From: Letharia columbiana
Taxonomy: Eukaryota; Ascomycota; Lecanoromycetes; Lecanorales; Parmeliaceae
DNA length: 64,000 bases
NCBI RefSeq assembly: GCF_014066305.1
Contig: NW_023501085.1
Coordinates: 269,501-333,500, forward strand
Direction of reading: 5' to 3'
Every line of letters starts with the position of its first letter. Position 1 is the stretch's first letter. Both the position numbers and the translations under genes were made by a program. Below are positions 33,803 to 45,855 of the stretch, piece after piece. The notes beneath the pieces were generated by a model, which did not search any database, had not been told where the DNA came from, and was given only the letters and a program-made list of their open reading frames with translations.

Positions 33803-35663
33803 GGGGCCTCAGACTACGGTCGTCGAGGATGTTGGTGTAGTTCTGTACCAGCCACGAAGTTATTGGCGACACAGTGGTGTTGAAGGCACGGAAACTGCCT
33901 ACGCGAGAGAGACCATCTGCGAATACTATGGCCAACACGTATTCAGTGAAAGTAATCGCTGAAGGGCTATGGTGGTTCCAATTATAGGTTTGATTGTGCG
34001 CTGACAAGTTTTTCTGAGAAAAGGCGCATGTTGTGGGACCAGTAGCATGAAAGATGCTTTCTATGGTGGAAGGGTCCCACGGCTCGTATCCTGGGCCGGT
34101 TTTTGGGACAGGAGGAGTGAGAGCTGCGAGCCAATCTGCATCTACTGCGATCCTTCTCCAATGGTTGCTATCCGGTAAATACTCTTTGTCCCTTTTGCTT
34201 GGACGAGTATGTAAGATATGAGCCTCATGTGGTGCTTGGCCATCGTAGGAAATGATACCATCGGTCCATCGCGCATCGATCGAGCAGCCGAAAGCGACTC
34301 TAGTGGATGTGTAGGTATCCCAAGGAAGTTCGACAAGAGCACCAGCAGTCGTGGCTCCAAAGTCAGGTGGAAGTTCGAACCAAGTAATCTTCGCATGATC
34401 TCGACGGCGTGCATTCAGAAGAATCTCTGGTAAACTCAAATTTGTTGTGTTGATCCAATAATCAAATGGCGGCACGACAGGGAATTCTATAGTTGTCTGC
34501 CCCTCCGAAAGATTTTGGCCAGGAGCGCAGCCTACTCGCACCACTGGAACCTGCGTTCGGAGTGTTGATGTACTCGTCGAGAAGAATTCGTAACGGGAAC
34601 GATCGTGGAGGGCAGAGTAGCGCATCTGGAAGATTTCAGATTGCCACACGTCATTCAAAAGTTTCTGCAGTCTGTCCGTAGCTGCATGCGTTGTATACAT
34701 CCAAGTCTCTAAGGATAGACCCCTAATGTTGCCAGATATCGTGTGAGTGGGCACGTATCCGAGGGGACTGTCAATGTCCATCCTGACTTGTCTAGTATCG
34801 GGGTTGTTGACCTCGTATAGCACATCGTTAACATTATAGATGGTGCTTGCTGTGAAATGGTCCCACAGTGAATGATACCCTCCTGCGGGACACACTGCAG
34901 TGCTGGTGGCTTTGAAGTTCCGACAGTCTGAGATACCCCAATCTTGTAATTGACCTTCATACGTTAATTGAGAAGGCCAAAAGTCATTGTTCGTGCCGTT
35001 TAAATAGAAGTCCAGGGTACCAGCTGCCCAAGCCTGTTGGCGCGGTATCATGAGAATAGCGCTTGCTGGGCCGGCAGTAGTGGCTAAGAGACCTGCAAGT
35101 AGCAAGGCGACACAAACGCAGAGCTTCTTTTTCTTCTTTTCAGAGATGCCATACCTCAGCGCTCCTAGGAAGTCTGGCGACCAGAAGTAGCTGATCTGGG
35201 TGAACGTGATGCCAGACCCCAAGAGGCCAAGAGGAATGCCGGAACCATACAATAGCTCGAAGCGGAGGATATCGAATAAGGCGGTAGCAAGACTGGCGAC
35301 AATGAGTAACTCCTGCATCTTAGCTACCAGCTGTAAAAGAGCAATGGAGACGCTACTCTCTCCATGCATCGCTACCATTTGCGCGCCGATCCAGTAACCT
35401 TTGATATTGATGTACAACATTGTAATAGAAGCTGCCGCTGGTAGGAAATGAACGCCACACTTGCCGAGCGCGATCAAGAACGAATTTCTTATCGCCGGTT
35501 TCTTCCCTTCCATTTTGGTGTTCGACCTCATGAATTGGCGTACCAAAACTAATGACTCTAGCCCAACAGCGCGGAAGAATGCTTTGATCGCTGAAATGTG
35601 CAGTAAAGTCCAACTCAAAAAGGCGGCCTTCTTTCGCTGGAAGAGACCCATGACGATTGTCAA
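33717..35663 (-). CDS. Multi-pass membrane glycoprotein, C-terminally truncated
   Basis: Open frame of 648 residues. Hydrophobic helices lie near residues 15-34, 62-93, 105-130, 143-161 and 181-206, followed by a large extracytoplasmic region (about 210-570) rich in Asn-X-Ser/Thr sites and paired cysteines, then one more hydrophobic stretch (FTEYVLAIVFADGL). Phrases such as FTQISYFWSPDFLGALR and ATTAGPASAILMIPR are typical of a large family of uncharacterised fungal membrane proteins. Members usually continue with a final membrane helix and cytoplasmic tail; here the last 20 or so residues (RRHSTTLPSLHAMKDD...) overlap zinc-finger coding DNA in another frame and do not look native. The N-terminus could also start at Met51 (35513). 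The gene seems cut at about 33,800 by a join to the C2H2 paralogue. Function is unknown, probably plasma membrane. Confidence 0.7.
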   Translation of the reverse strand: MTIVMGLFQRKKAAFLSWTLLHISAIKAFFRAVGLESLVLVRQFMRSNTKMEGKKPAIRNSFLIALGKCGVHFLPAAASITMLYINIKGYWIGAQMVAMHGESSVSIALLQLVAKMQELLIVASLATALFDILRFELLYGSGIPLGLLGSGITFTQISYFWSPDFLGALRYGISEKKKKKLCVCVALLLAGLLATTAGPASAILMIPRQQAWAAGTLDFYLNGTNNDFWPSQLTYEGQLQDWGISDCRNFKATSTAVCPAGGYHSLWDHFTASTIYNVNDVLYEVNNPDTRQVRMDIDSPLGYVPTHTISGNIRGLSLETWMYTTHAATDRLQKLLNDVWQSEIFQMRYSALHDRSRYEFFSTSTSTLRTQVPVVRVGCAPGQNLSEGQTTIEFPVVPPFDYWINTTNLSLPEILLNARRRDHAKITWFELPPDFGATTAGALVELPWDTYTSTRVAFGCSIDARWTDGIISYDGQAPHEAHILHTRPSKRDKEYLPDSNHWRRIAVDADWLAALTPPVPKTGPGYEPWDPSTIESIFHATGPTTCAFSQKNLSAHNQTYNWNHHSPSAITFTEYVLAIVFADGLSRVGSFRAFNTTVSPITSWLVQNYTNILDDRSLRPRRHSTTLPSLHAMKDDPKAMYKFRLFAM

Positions 35664-36737
35664 ATTTGTACACAGTGGCCCTGAATGAATTGTAGACTCG
35701 CACGCGCAAATTGGCCAGGCCTAACGCTGGCAACGCACACAAATTTGTCGTGGTAAACAAGTATTTAAACTATTGGCATTCTATAGACTTCTGAAGGTCA
35801 GCAGAGCCTTAATGATCAGCCCCAATACCCCACTGACTATCATGTATGCAGCTCCACTGGCAGCCCAAGGTCAGCCTGGTACTCGTACAGCGCCATTGTA
35901 CTTGTATCCGGACGTGGACGCAGACGCAGCGCATGTAAGATTTTACTGTTCATTGACGCGCCACTCGTAGCACCTCCGTAACGGTGAGCCGGCTGAGCAC
36001 AAAACGACATGAGGAGCCCAATCCAAATAATCTGAACGCAGAACTGTCAGTCATGGTAGATGTCGGGAGCCTTGTTGATATTTGATGCCTGATCGTGATG
36101 CTCGCTTCCTGTCTTTTGCCACTTTATGCCAGGTCCACCTCTCGGAGAAGCTCCAGGGCCTAGAGGCCTGCTCCACACAGAATCTTGGACCGAAAAACCG
36201 CTCACAGGTACTTTGAAACTTCCATTTTAAAGTCGTAAGGCGGAGTCGCTGCCGGTTTTCGATATTGTGCTCGCTGCGCAGTCATCCTCGGCGAAGCATG
36301 AAGCATACACAGCCATGAAGTAGTTTTATGAAAAGGTTGTGCTCCACATTCTCGCATTAGCGCTTACGCAAAGGATGCGGGGACTTTTCAGATTCTCAGG
36401 TCTAAACTTCACAGATGCAACCATAATAGAAGAAACCCCGTCTGTGGAGTATCAATTGGTGGTCACGGAAGTCTTAGGCTTGAACGCGTACTGAAATCTC
36501 AGGAGCCATTTGACATGCCTCATCTGGAGCGTATTCGTATTCCTGAATTGGCTCTCTTACTTCGCAGCCTTGCGAACAACTCGCCGAGGGGTTTTTTTGA
36601 ATGTCCTTACAACAGGCTGAGTTCTAAGCCTAATGCTTCCATCCGTCCGAAGCACACCCTATACCCTAGTCACTGCCGGAAAACCCTTGCGACGTCGTCC
36701 CGTGGCATCTATAACTCCTTATCCAAGTGTGGCATTT
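35664..36737. other. Intergenic, upstream of the membrane gene
   Basis: Balanced DNA; the promoter of the membrane gene should lie in the left part. No gene is supported. Confidence 0.4.
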
Positions 36738-39700
36738 GATTTATATAAATATAGCGAATTTATTATTAATAAGAACTTTAATAAGTTTATTCGTAGTTAT
36801 ATCGTTAGTAAGTACTTATTTAAATATAATTACTTCTATTTTTACTTAATCTTATATAAAATATTATTAAATATTAATATACTTAATACGTAAGTAGAAG
36901 TAAGAGTTTTTAATTAATATAATAGCTCTCTAGTTATTTACTTTAATTAGTATTAGTTTATTAAATAATTTAAAGTTAATATCTAATTCGCTTAGAAGTC
37001 TAATTAATTAAATAACTTTTTTTATTATTTAAGTCTAAGTTATATATTTATCTTATAAGATAATAATATAATAAACTATTATCGTTTAGATATTTAATTA
37101 ATTATCTTATTATAGAGTAAGAATATATAGACTTTAAGAGATTAATAAGTCTCTTAATCTAAGACTTAATTAGTATTTATATAGTCTTTTAATATATTAG
37201 CTATTTTATATATAATATTATAAGTTAATATTCTCTTTAGATAATAAATAACTTATTTAATAACTATAATATATTTTAAATTTAGATTATAATTATATCA
37301 GAAAAGAATTATAACGATAAAATAGATATTTAAACGAGTTTAAATTATAAGATATATTATCAATCTTACTATTAATTAATACTTTTAAATAACTTCTAAT
37401 TTAGTCTTATCGACTAGTTTCTCTTATAATTAAATATTTACTATTATTAATATAGAGATAGATATATAATTAGTTATATTAAATCGTAATAGTATTTTTC
37501 TTAAATACGTCGTTTACGTAATTCGAACTAATTCTCTTTCTTCGATTTCTCTAGATTTTTATACTTAAATAATATAAGTATAGCTCTAAGATCGATTATA
37601 GCGAATCGTTTATAAAGATCTCTTATTTAAGTTTTAATATTAGTTTTAATTCTTTTAAATTATAAATTTAAATATTATTTATATATACGCTAATAATAAG
37701 TTATATTTTCTTATTAATAAAGAGTAAGTAATTAAATTTAATTAGATTTAAATTCTTTAAATATAAGAAAGTTTTATAGAGTAAAGTATTATTCTTATAG
37801 CGATTATTTTAAACTATATAGTACTTTAAATAGTAGATATATCTTATTATCTTTCTTCTTATATTCTTTAAACTATTTTATATAAATAATTTTCTTTAAT
37901 AATATATTAAGAAATATAATAATAATATTTATTTACTTATAGTTTAGATCGTAGTATATTATAATTATAAATAGTATTTTAAATAATATAGATTTAATAA
38001 TTAAGACGAAGATTTAATCGTAATTAATATTATAGATTTATTTAAAATCTTAAATTATTTAGCGTATTTTATAGAGAATAAAGTTATTAAGTTTCTTCTT
38101 TATCTTATAAATCTATCTATTAATAAGAATTAATATATTCTTTATTCTCGAAATAAGCTTTTAAGTATTTATTATAATAAAGAAATTTATTTACTTATTT
38201 ATAATCTTTTTTTATTATTTAATATAGAGGCTAGTTATTATTTAATTATAGGTTAATAATTTAAAATCGTTAATCTTTATAGTAATCTATTAATATCTTA
38301 TATTAGTTATTTACTAAATAGTAATAGCGAGATTAAAGATAAAATCGAAAGTTATAATAATTTAAATTCTTATAATTTAATATAGCTTATCTATAGTATA
38401 AAGACGTTTTAATTTAAGAGTCTTATTATACTTAATATAAGTAATAGCTCTCTAAATCTATATTTTAATATTACTTTATTTATTATTTAGAAGAACTTTC
38501 TAAAAAGATATAGAAGTTCGTTTTAGTCGAGAATTATATATTATATTAAGATATAAATCTAGATAAGTAATAGAGCTATCTCGAGATATCTCTTTAATAT
38601 TATCGTCGTTAAATTCTTCTAAACTTATATTACTATCTTTTATATCTTTAACTTCTTTAATTTCTTCGATATTTTTATTAAAAAGAATATTTCTAATTTT
38701 ATTTATATTAATAGAGCTTATATCGATATTAACGACGATCTTAGATATATATATTAATATACTATAGAGTTATTCTCTATATTAAATATATCTATTATAT
38801 TATTATTAATAATCTCGACTAGTTAATAGTCGATATTTAAGATCATAATAATTATTATTTATAATTCGTTAAAATCGATATAAGAGAATTATTTTACTTA
38901 TCGAGTAACTAAATTCTATATTTAAAAGATATTTATATCTTCGTAGTTAATTAGATAATACTTCTTACTACGTTTATCGAGCTTCTTATACTTTTTCTTA
39001 GATATATATATCTAGATAACATAATCGATAATCTTTATATAATCGAGATATAATTATTCGTCTATTTATATCTTATATAATATTATATTCTAAAGACGAG
39101 TAATAAAACTTCTATTTTTTTAATATATTTTAATATAAAGTAGTTTTAATTATAAATAGCGAGATAACTTCGAGTTAAAAAGTATAGCTCTTATTCTATT
39201 TATAATAATTCGATTTTATATCTCACTAAGTTTATTTTACTTAGACGTATAGAATATAATAAACTCTTATATAATTTCGAAGTTCTTAAAGTATTCTTTA
39301 AACTTACTATTAATAAATTCGATATTATTATTTAAACAAACTATCTTAATCTTATAATCGAATTTATTTTTTATCTAAGTTTTCTAATTACGAAATAATT
39401 TAAAGATTTTATTTTTATACTTATATATAAAGTATTAGATTTAAAAAATTACTTAATTAATTAGAAGTATATAATACTTAATTTTATTAATAGATAATAT
39501 ATTAAAAGATTCTTCTAAGTTCTATATAAATCTTATTAAGTTTTTCGAAGTATCTTATATTATACTCTTTTTAAAATCTTTTATATAGATTTAATTTTAA
39601 AATAGATCTTATATATTAATCTAACTCGAGGTTTCTAAGTTAATATAATATCTCTTACTTATATTAATTAATCTCTTAAAATTTATCTTATTTAGATATT

Positions 39701-41745
39701 TTATTTAATAATATTATAGCTTAATAGCTTTCTTATTAAATATTAAACTTATTATTAAAACTCTTATATTCTTTTAAATAAATATTAAAATCTTAATTAT
39801 AGATTATAAGATATTAAGAATATAGATATTATTTATCTTCGAAGCGCTATTAATAAGCTTACTATCTTAAAAAATATAATAGTTATTATTAAGAAAGATA
39901 ATTTTTAATTCTTTTTTATATAGTCTAATTAATCGAAAATAGTTTATATATAAGATTCGAAATATATAAGACTTTACTAATTTTTATAATATTACTAAAT
40001 TTATTCTATAATAGCTATTTTATTTCGATTATATCGCGACTCTATATTTAAATAATAGTTTTATTAATTATTATAATATCTATATAATATAACTAATAAT
40101 TAATAAACTTATTCTTATCGAAGAATATATAATTAATATAGTTTAAGTTTATTATTTATTTCATATATAATAGTAGATTAACTATTTATATATACTATAT
40201 AGAAGAGAAAGTAAGTTAAGAATTCGTATAATAATTCGTTAATTATTTTATTCTCTAAGAGAATTAGATAAAGAGTTAAGAATATTTTTAATCTCTTAAC
40301 TTATCTTATTATTTAATTTTAGACTAACGTTAAGCTAAGATATTAATTAATTTTCTATATTCTCTTATAGTTCTTATAATTTAGTTATTTTAATTAAGAG
40401 ATAATTAAGAGACTTAATTTCGAGCTCTTTATTTATTATTTCTTTATCTAATTTAGATATTAAGCTATTAACTAAGTAGTTCTAATACTCTTTATCTTCT
40501 ATAGTATTCTCTATTATCGATTATAATATAGACTATTACTAAAATATAAGTATAATTTTAATTTATAAAATCGTTCGATCTATTAATTATATTAATTATA
40601 TTCGCTTTAAACTTAAAGTTCGAATTATTATTATTATTATTATTATTATTTCGAAATTAATTAAATATCTTTTTATTATAAAGAGTTTAATAGCTAAATA
40701 ACTAATATCTCTTCTTACTCTTATTTAATAGTAATAAATACTTTAAATACTTAGATATATTATCTAATTTCTTATAGTAGATACTATTTAAGTTATTTAA
40801 TAAGAGAATTAAAGTTATAATTATTATTTTTATTATTATTTTTATCTCGACCTTATTCTAAAGTATTACTCTTATATTCTAAATTATTATTATCTCTAAA
40901 GATCTTCTTATTCTTTTATTTCTTATAATATTTCTTTATAATAACGACTATAGCTTATTTCTTATTATCTCACTTAAGAAGATAATCTTCTTTATAAAGA
41001 AGTATAATAATTTTATTAAAGTTTAATATATTATTAAGTTATATAATAAGACGATATACGAAGTTCTTATACTTTTTATTTAAATTATTTAATAATAGAA
41101 TAATAAGAATTTATTTATCGATTAAAGCTCTTATACGCTTAAGATTTTTAAATTTTATATATATATTAATAATATAAATCTTAATCGAGTTATTATTATT
41201 AATTATAATAATATTTTATAATTTCTATAATTTAATAAAGTGAAGAATAAATTTGAAGTCGATATAGTCGATTTAAAGTCTAATTTATCTTATTATAGCT
41301 ATCTTCTTATCTTCTATTACTTTGATTAATTTATTCTTATATATCGAGTAAATAAATTTCGATACTTAATTATTAAGATTTTTTTAAATCTTTATTTTGA
41401 TATTATAAATTAAAATCTATTAATTAATAGAGCTTCGATATAATAGTTTTTATACGATAGATTTTATTAGCTAGTATATTTATAATAATAACTTTCTCTA
41501 ATAAATCGTCTAAAAATAGTATTAATTCTTATTTTACTACGTTCTATAGATCGTAATACTTTAAAATACTCTTTATCTTCTTTAATTAAGATTAATAGTT
41601 TTTCTATTCTTTAAGCTTTAGAAAATTCTAGATTTAAATTAATATAGCTATATATATATTAAACGTCTATATAATTATCTTATATAACTATTTATAAAAG
41701 AAAAAATAAAAGAGTAAATAGAAAATATATAATAAGAATATAGGA
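36738..41745. repeat. RIP-type AT-rich block, about 5 kb
   Basis: A+T-dominated, TpA-rich, with stops throughout all frames and no open frame of note. Its size fits one full-length LTR retrotransposon or several fragments, but no LTR pair, priming site or target duplication is visible. Its right edge coincides with the loss of the 3' end of the neighbouring oxidase gene. Confidence 0.8.
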
Positions 41746-41757
41746 TGGGGCCGTAGG

Positions 41758-43275
41758 AACTTTGGGTTATGTGTTAGAGTGAAGTTTGCACGAGGGTAGG
41801 GAATGGGGGACAACGTACACAAGCAAACTATCCCCGCGATGGGCATAGGCCGTGCTGTCCGGCTCAACAGCTCTGATCCCTTGCTGCGCGTATCCCTCAA
41901 ATTGAACGATAGAGGTGTTCAAACCCGGGTTCTCATTGACCATAGTTTTGTACAGATTGTATATGGCCCGGTTAGTGCTGATGTTATAAGTTTGCAAGCC
42001 GACAGGGTACAACTGCGCGCTGACTCCCGGCAGACAAGTCGCATCCGTATCGCCAGCGCCCGCGGCGTGCGCTGCACCGGTGTAAGGTACAGTCTCATTT
42101 GTTGCTGAGAGGGGTTTCAGCGCGAAAAATGGGGCTAGTATGGGTGCTGCCTCGGCCGCTGAAGCACCGAACTGGAGGACAAAGATGACCACTGGCTATG
42201 TGCGTGGGCCAAAGTCAGCTTGTTGATGGTTTCTTAGAAGCCTTTGGCTCGGAGTACACACCTCAGTAGCGCTTATCTCAGGATTCAGGGTGTAAAGAGT
42301 ATAAGTCACTGCCTCCTTTGGCTGAGTGCCATTCGCACCAAAAGTATTCAGTGCTTCGAAAACTGCTTCCAGCTTATCGTTCGTAAAAGTCATGGTTGAA
42401 AAAAACCAATCTGGATGCGGGATGTCATAAATCTTGTAGCTGAAGCGAGTGACGATGCCGAAGTTATGCCCAGCGCCTCGCATGCCCCAGAAGAGATCTG
42501 AATGAGAGGATTCGGAGACGGTGATTATTGAGCCGTTGGCCAAGACAACGTCCAGCTCTATAATACTGTCCAAGACTAAACCATAATACCCTGAGAAACG
42601 ACCAAATCCGCCACCGAGACCAGGACCCATGACACCGGTGCAAGCACACGCTCCAGAAGCTTGGCATTTGATTAGCAGATGCTACCAATAGATTGGACGG
42701 TGGGGTTTACGAACATGCAGCTTTGCCTCGATCAAAAAGATAATTGACGAGCTGATCCTGATAAACGCCACCACCCATTGAGGCAGAATTACCGTCCTCT
42801 GAAACCTCAATGTCATCTAGAGCGCGGATGTAAATCTGAATGCCGTTGTAGACCGTCGCCAATCCAGCCGCACCACCGTGACCTTTATTGACCGCAAGGA
42901 AAGGTACATTGTAGGTGTCCGCGAAACTGACCTACTCTCTCCTGTCAGCTAGTTCAAACTCATACAAACCTGAGTCGGGCTTGAACATACCGTTGCCGCT
43001 ACATCTTGAGCTGTCCCCGGTACAACAACGACGGAGAAGTTTGATTTCGTATTCGCAGCCCACCTTTCCGTGTCGTTTATGTAGCCGGCACTATTCGGAA
43101 AGTAAAGCGTAGCATTCTTGGACAAGCGGGGCCCGAGCTCTTGCTGATAAGTGGATACACTCGGTGGCAGCCTAGTGAAGTTGTCGCTGCGAGTGTGCCC
43201 AATGAAAGACGGAATGGCAGCGATAAGAGGAACGAGGTCGAGCAGGGTCACTATGACTTGCAGAGAGGTATGCAT
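41758..43275 (-). pseudogene. FAD-linked (BBE-type) oxidase, 3' end lost
   Basis: Exons 43275-42991, 42931-42715, 42659-42262 and 42195 to about 41,760 join in frame. Introns are 55-66 bp; the third-exon acceptor (CCAAG) is weak. Residues 1-20 form a secretion signal (MHTSLQVIVTLLDLVPLIAA). The FAD_binding_4 domain shows the covalent-FAD histidine context VNKGHGG (His113), MGPGLGGGFGR with the following GLVLDSIIELDVVLANG, and DLFWGMRGAGHNFGIVT. These are marks of the berberine-bridge-enzyme/6-hydroxynicotine-oxidase family, secreted oxidases of secondary compounds or sugars. The C-terminal part ends at RGDSLLV and then runs into AT-rich DNA, so the BBE C-terminal segment with the substrate-side residues is missing. 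It was probably destroyed by a transposon insertion or deletion. Confidence 0.85.
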
Positions 43276-43412
43276 CTTATGCTGGTCGAAAGATCTGGGG
43301 TGAAGTTCTGCCGCAGAGTGAGGGCAACTAACGTTTAAATAGTAAAGAATGGATCTTACTTCCTTGAAGGAATGAGTACTTGATGGATTGGTGTCTCGGC
43401 ATTTCGCTTTCT

Positions 43413-43662
43413 TGCATACAGTAAGATGATATCATGCGCCCTCTCCGTGCTGAGACTGCTGACCCGGACCTACATACGATAAGATGAAAACACGCGCCCT
43501 CCACGTGCTGAAGGCTGACTACTGAGCCGGACCTGCATATACTAATATGAAATTTATGCACGCTCCACCTGCTGAAGGCTGATTCTGACTCGGACCTGCA
43601 TACGTACCTACATGCGTACCATAAAAACATGCAGCCTCCTCGTGCTGACTGCTGACCCGAAC
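43413..43662. repeat. Four imperfect tandem units of 58-66 bp
   Basis: Units 43413-43470, 43471-43533, 43534-43596 and 43597-43662 each begin TGCATA or TACATA, contain a variant of CGTGCTGAAGGCTGA and end near CCGGACC. They lie about 140 bp upstream of the oxidase start codon, in its promoter region. Confidence 0.85.
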
Positions 43663-45560
43663 ATCGCCGGTGGGGGTTTCAGACCACGGATGCAAGATCT
43701 GGCAGCCTTTTTTGGATTTTGGGATTTGCTACCGTCAGCCCGGGTCTTACATAAAATGAGTCCGCCATCCTCGTTGCAATCAGTACGGGTCCAGGGTCTG
43801 CACAGATCACTGCACCATCGTTAGAGCCCAAAGTTTGGTGTTCAGCCTTGTTGGCTTGTCTTTCGGACTTCGGAGCTCGGTATGCCACTTGAGTGCGTTA
43901 CTTAGGTTACGGCTGGCAGGGGATCGATACGGGTAGGGCAATGGTGAGGCAGCGATCTCTTCACAGGCGATGGGTGGGCAGATCACTACCCGTTGTTGCT
44001 GCATGTGGGAGGTTCGTGGGAGTTGCAACGTCGTTCGATAGCTATAATGAGTCAGCGCGCTAATAGAAATGACACTGCCGCTGCGCGAGGTAAGGATACA
44101 GGTCGCGTGTGACAGTAATTACCGCTAGCACTAATTACTGCGTAAATACCTGTCATAGAGCTCCCCTGACAGTCATAGATTAGTAAGCTGGCCGATACAT
44201 AGGTACGTATATGTCTTATCAACCACAAAGAACTAAAATTGAAGTTATGGGATATGGGTTGAAATTTGTAATATCGTCGGTTAGGCAAACTACTAATTTA
44301 GACTCGAAGACATGAATCTTTACCAGTCAATTTTCGTATCATGAATTCTTACCCCTCCGCCCTAACTTGGGGTATGAAGTGATATTTTGCCATCCACTGG
44401 GGTGTAAATTGGTAAGAATTGATATCTTGTGTTTAGATCTAATTTCTAGCTAGGTCCCTGTGTAGATTAGTATTGTATAAGCCATGTTAGCTAGCAGATA
44501 GCAGAGAGGCTGAAAGGCCAAACTCTCATTCATAAATCATATATATATCTGTACCGGCGGATTAAGACGCATTCTGGGAGCTACCATCCCATCTCGTTTT
44601 GGGTCAGAGATTCAGACGAGATAAGGCGGAAGTGGTAATTTGCCGTTTGTCAATTGCACAAATGTCAACGTTCAAGGTATCTCGTGTCCTGGCAAGAAGT
44701 TAGTTATAGTACCTTACCCGATGGCGAGAGATAGACTTTCAGAGCACTCTCCAGAAGAAACGGCCTGGACTACAGACTGACATTATGAATATAAGAAACC
44801 TTAGCACCCATTATAAGATAAAAATGCACTTCATGCACTATATATTATACAGACATGAATAAAAAAAACATCGAGAGGGCGTCAGTCCGCGTAATTACAA
44901 TAGCAAGATCGACCGTGTGGGCACAAGATAAGAAAACTCACGAAGACATCAACGCAATATGAACACGGATAGAACGGGAAGTCAAGCTCAAGGCATCGGC
45001 TTCCCCGAGCGACTTTATGAGAATGACTGCATGTAAGCTGTACAATCGAGGAGGAATCTGACGAGATTAGATCATCGCATGTCCTAGTGCACTGGGTTCT
45101 CGTGTTGCTTGCTTGGTAAGAACATCCAAACCCCCAAGTCTTCGCAAAGCCATAACTTACGATGAAACTCTACAGTTAGAATACCAGGTCGAAAAATTTC
45201 TCAGCCTGCTTACGGATAATCGTGCCATGCACGATGAACAATTGCGCCACTGAATGTTCCTTTGTAACTTCCCTTGTTGTTACTTCGCTTGTTGTTGAGT
45301 TGTGTTGATATTTCAAGGAAGGATTTCGGCGGCGGATTCCCTTAGCGATGTGGGATTACCGATCGTAGGCCTCGATGACAGTGTTTACCGTCAGCATGAC
45401 AGTTCTGAGAATTCTGCCACAGCTTGATGGGCCTCAGAATCAGGTCTCTGATTGGTCACAGATCCGACGACGCAGGCGAAAGCCACCAAGTCTTTCGGAA
45501 AGTAGGGGGGAAATGTCCGTTGAGTGATGTGGGTGGGCTGGGTGGATGGGTGGGTTGGGG

Positions 45561-45582
45561 GTGTGTGTGTGTGTGTGTGTGT
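45561..45582. repeat. (GT)11 microsatellite
   Basis: Eleven perfect GT units. Confidence 0.98.
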
Positions 45583-45777
45583 TTCCTATGCGGAAAGGGC
45601 GGACCTCTTACCCTATATCCTAGAGCGGGACCGTCCGGATACCACACCTAGAGGGCATGGACCAGGGAGGGGTGTGAATTACTTCTTCACGAGGTGCTGA
45701 CCCTTATAATCCCACTCGGCATTTGCGCCATGTCCGCTTTCCATGCCCTGGGCGGGGTCGGACTCGGGGTCAGGGCC

Positions 45778-45855
45778 GGGGTGGGATCTCGAAGGAGGGC
45801 GGTTGGGTTCGGAACCTCGGGGCGGATCAAAGACCCTCGTTTGAGATCCCACCCC
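45778..45855. repeat. Perfect 13-bp inverted repeat with 52-nt loop
   Basis: GGGGTGGGATCTC (45778-45790) pairs with GAGATCCCACCCC (45843-45855); two further pairs form past one mismatch. No transposase or open frame lies inside. Confidence 0.9.
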
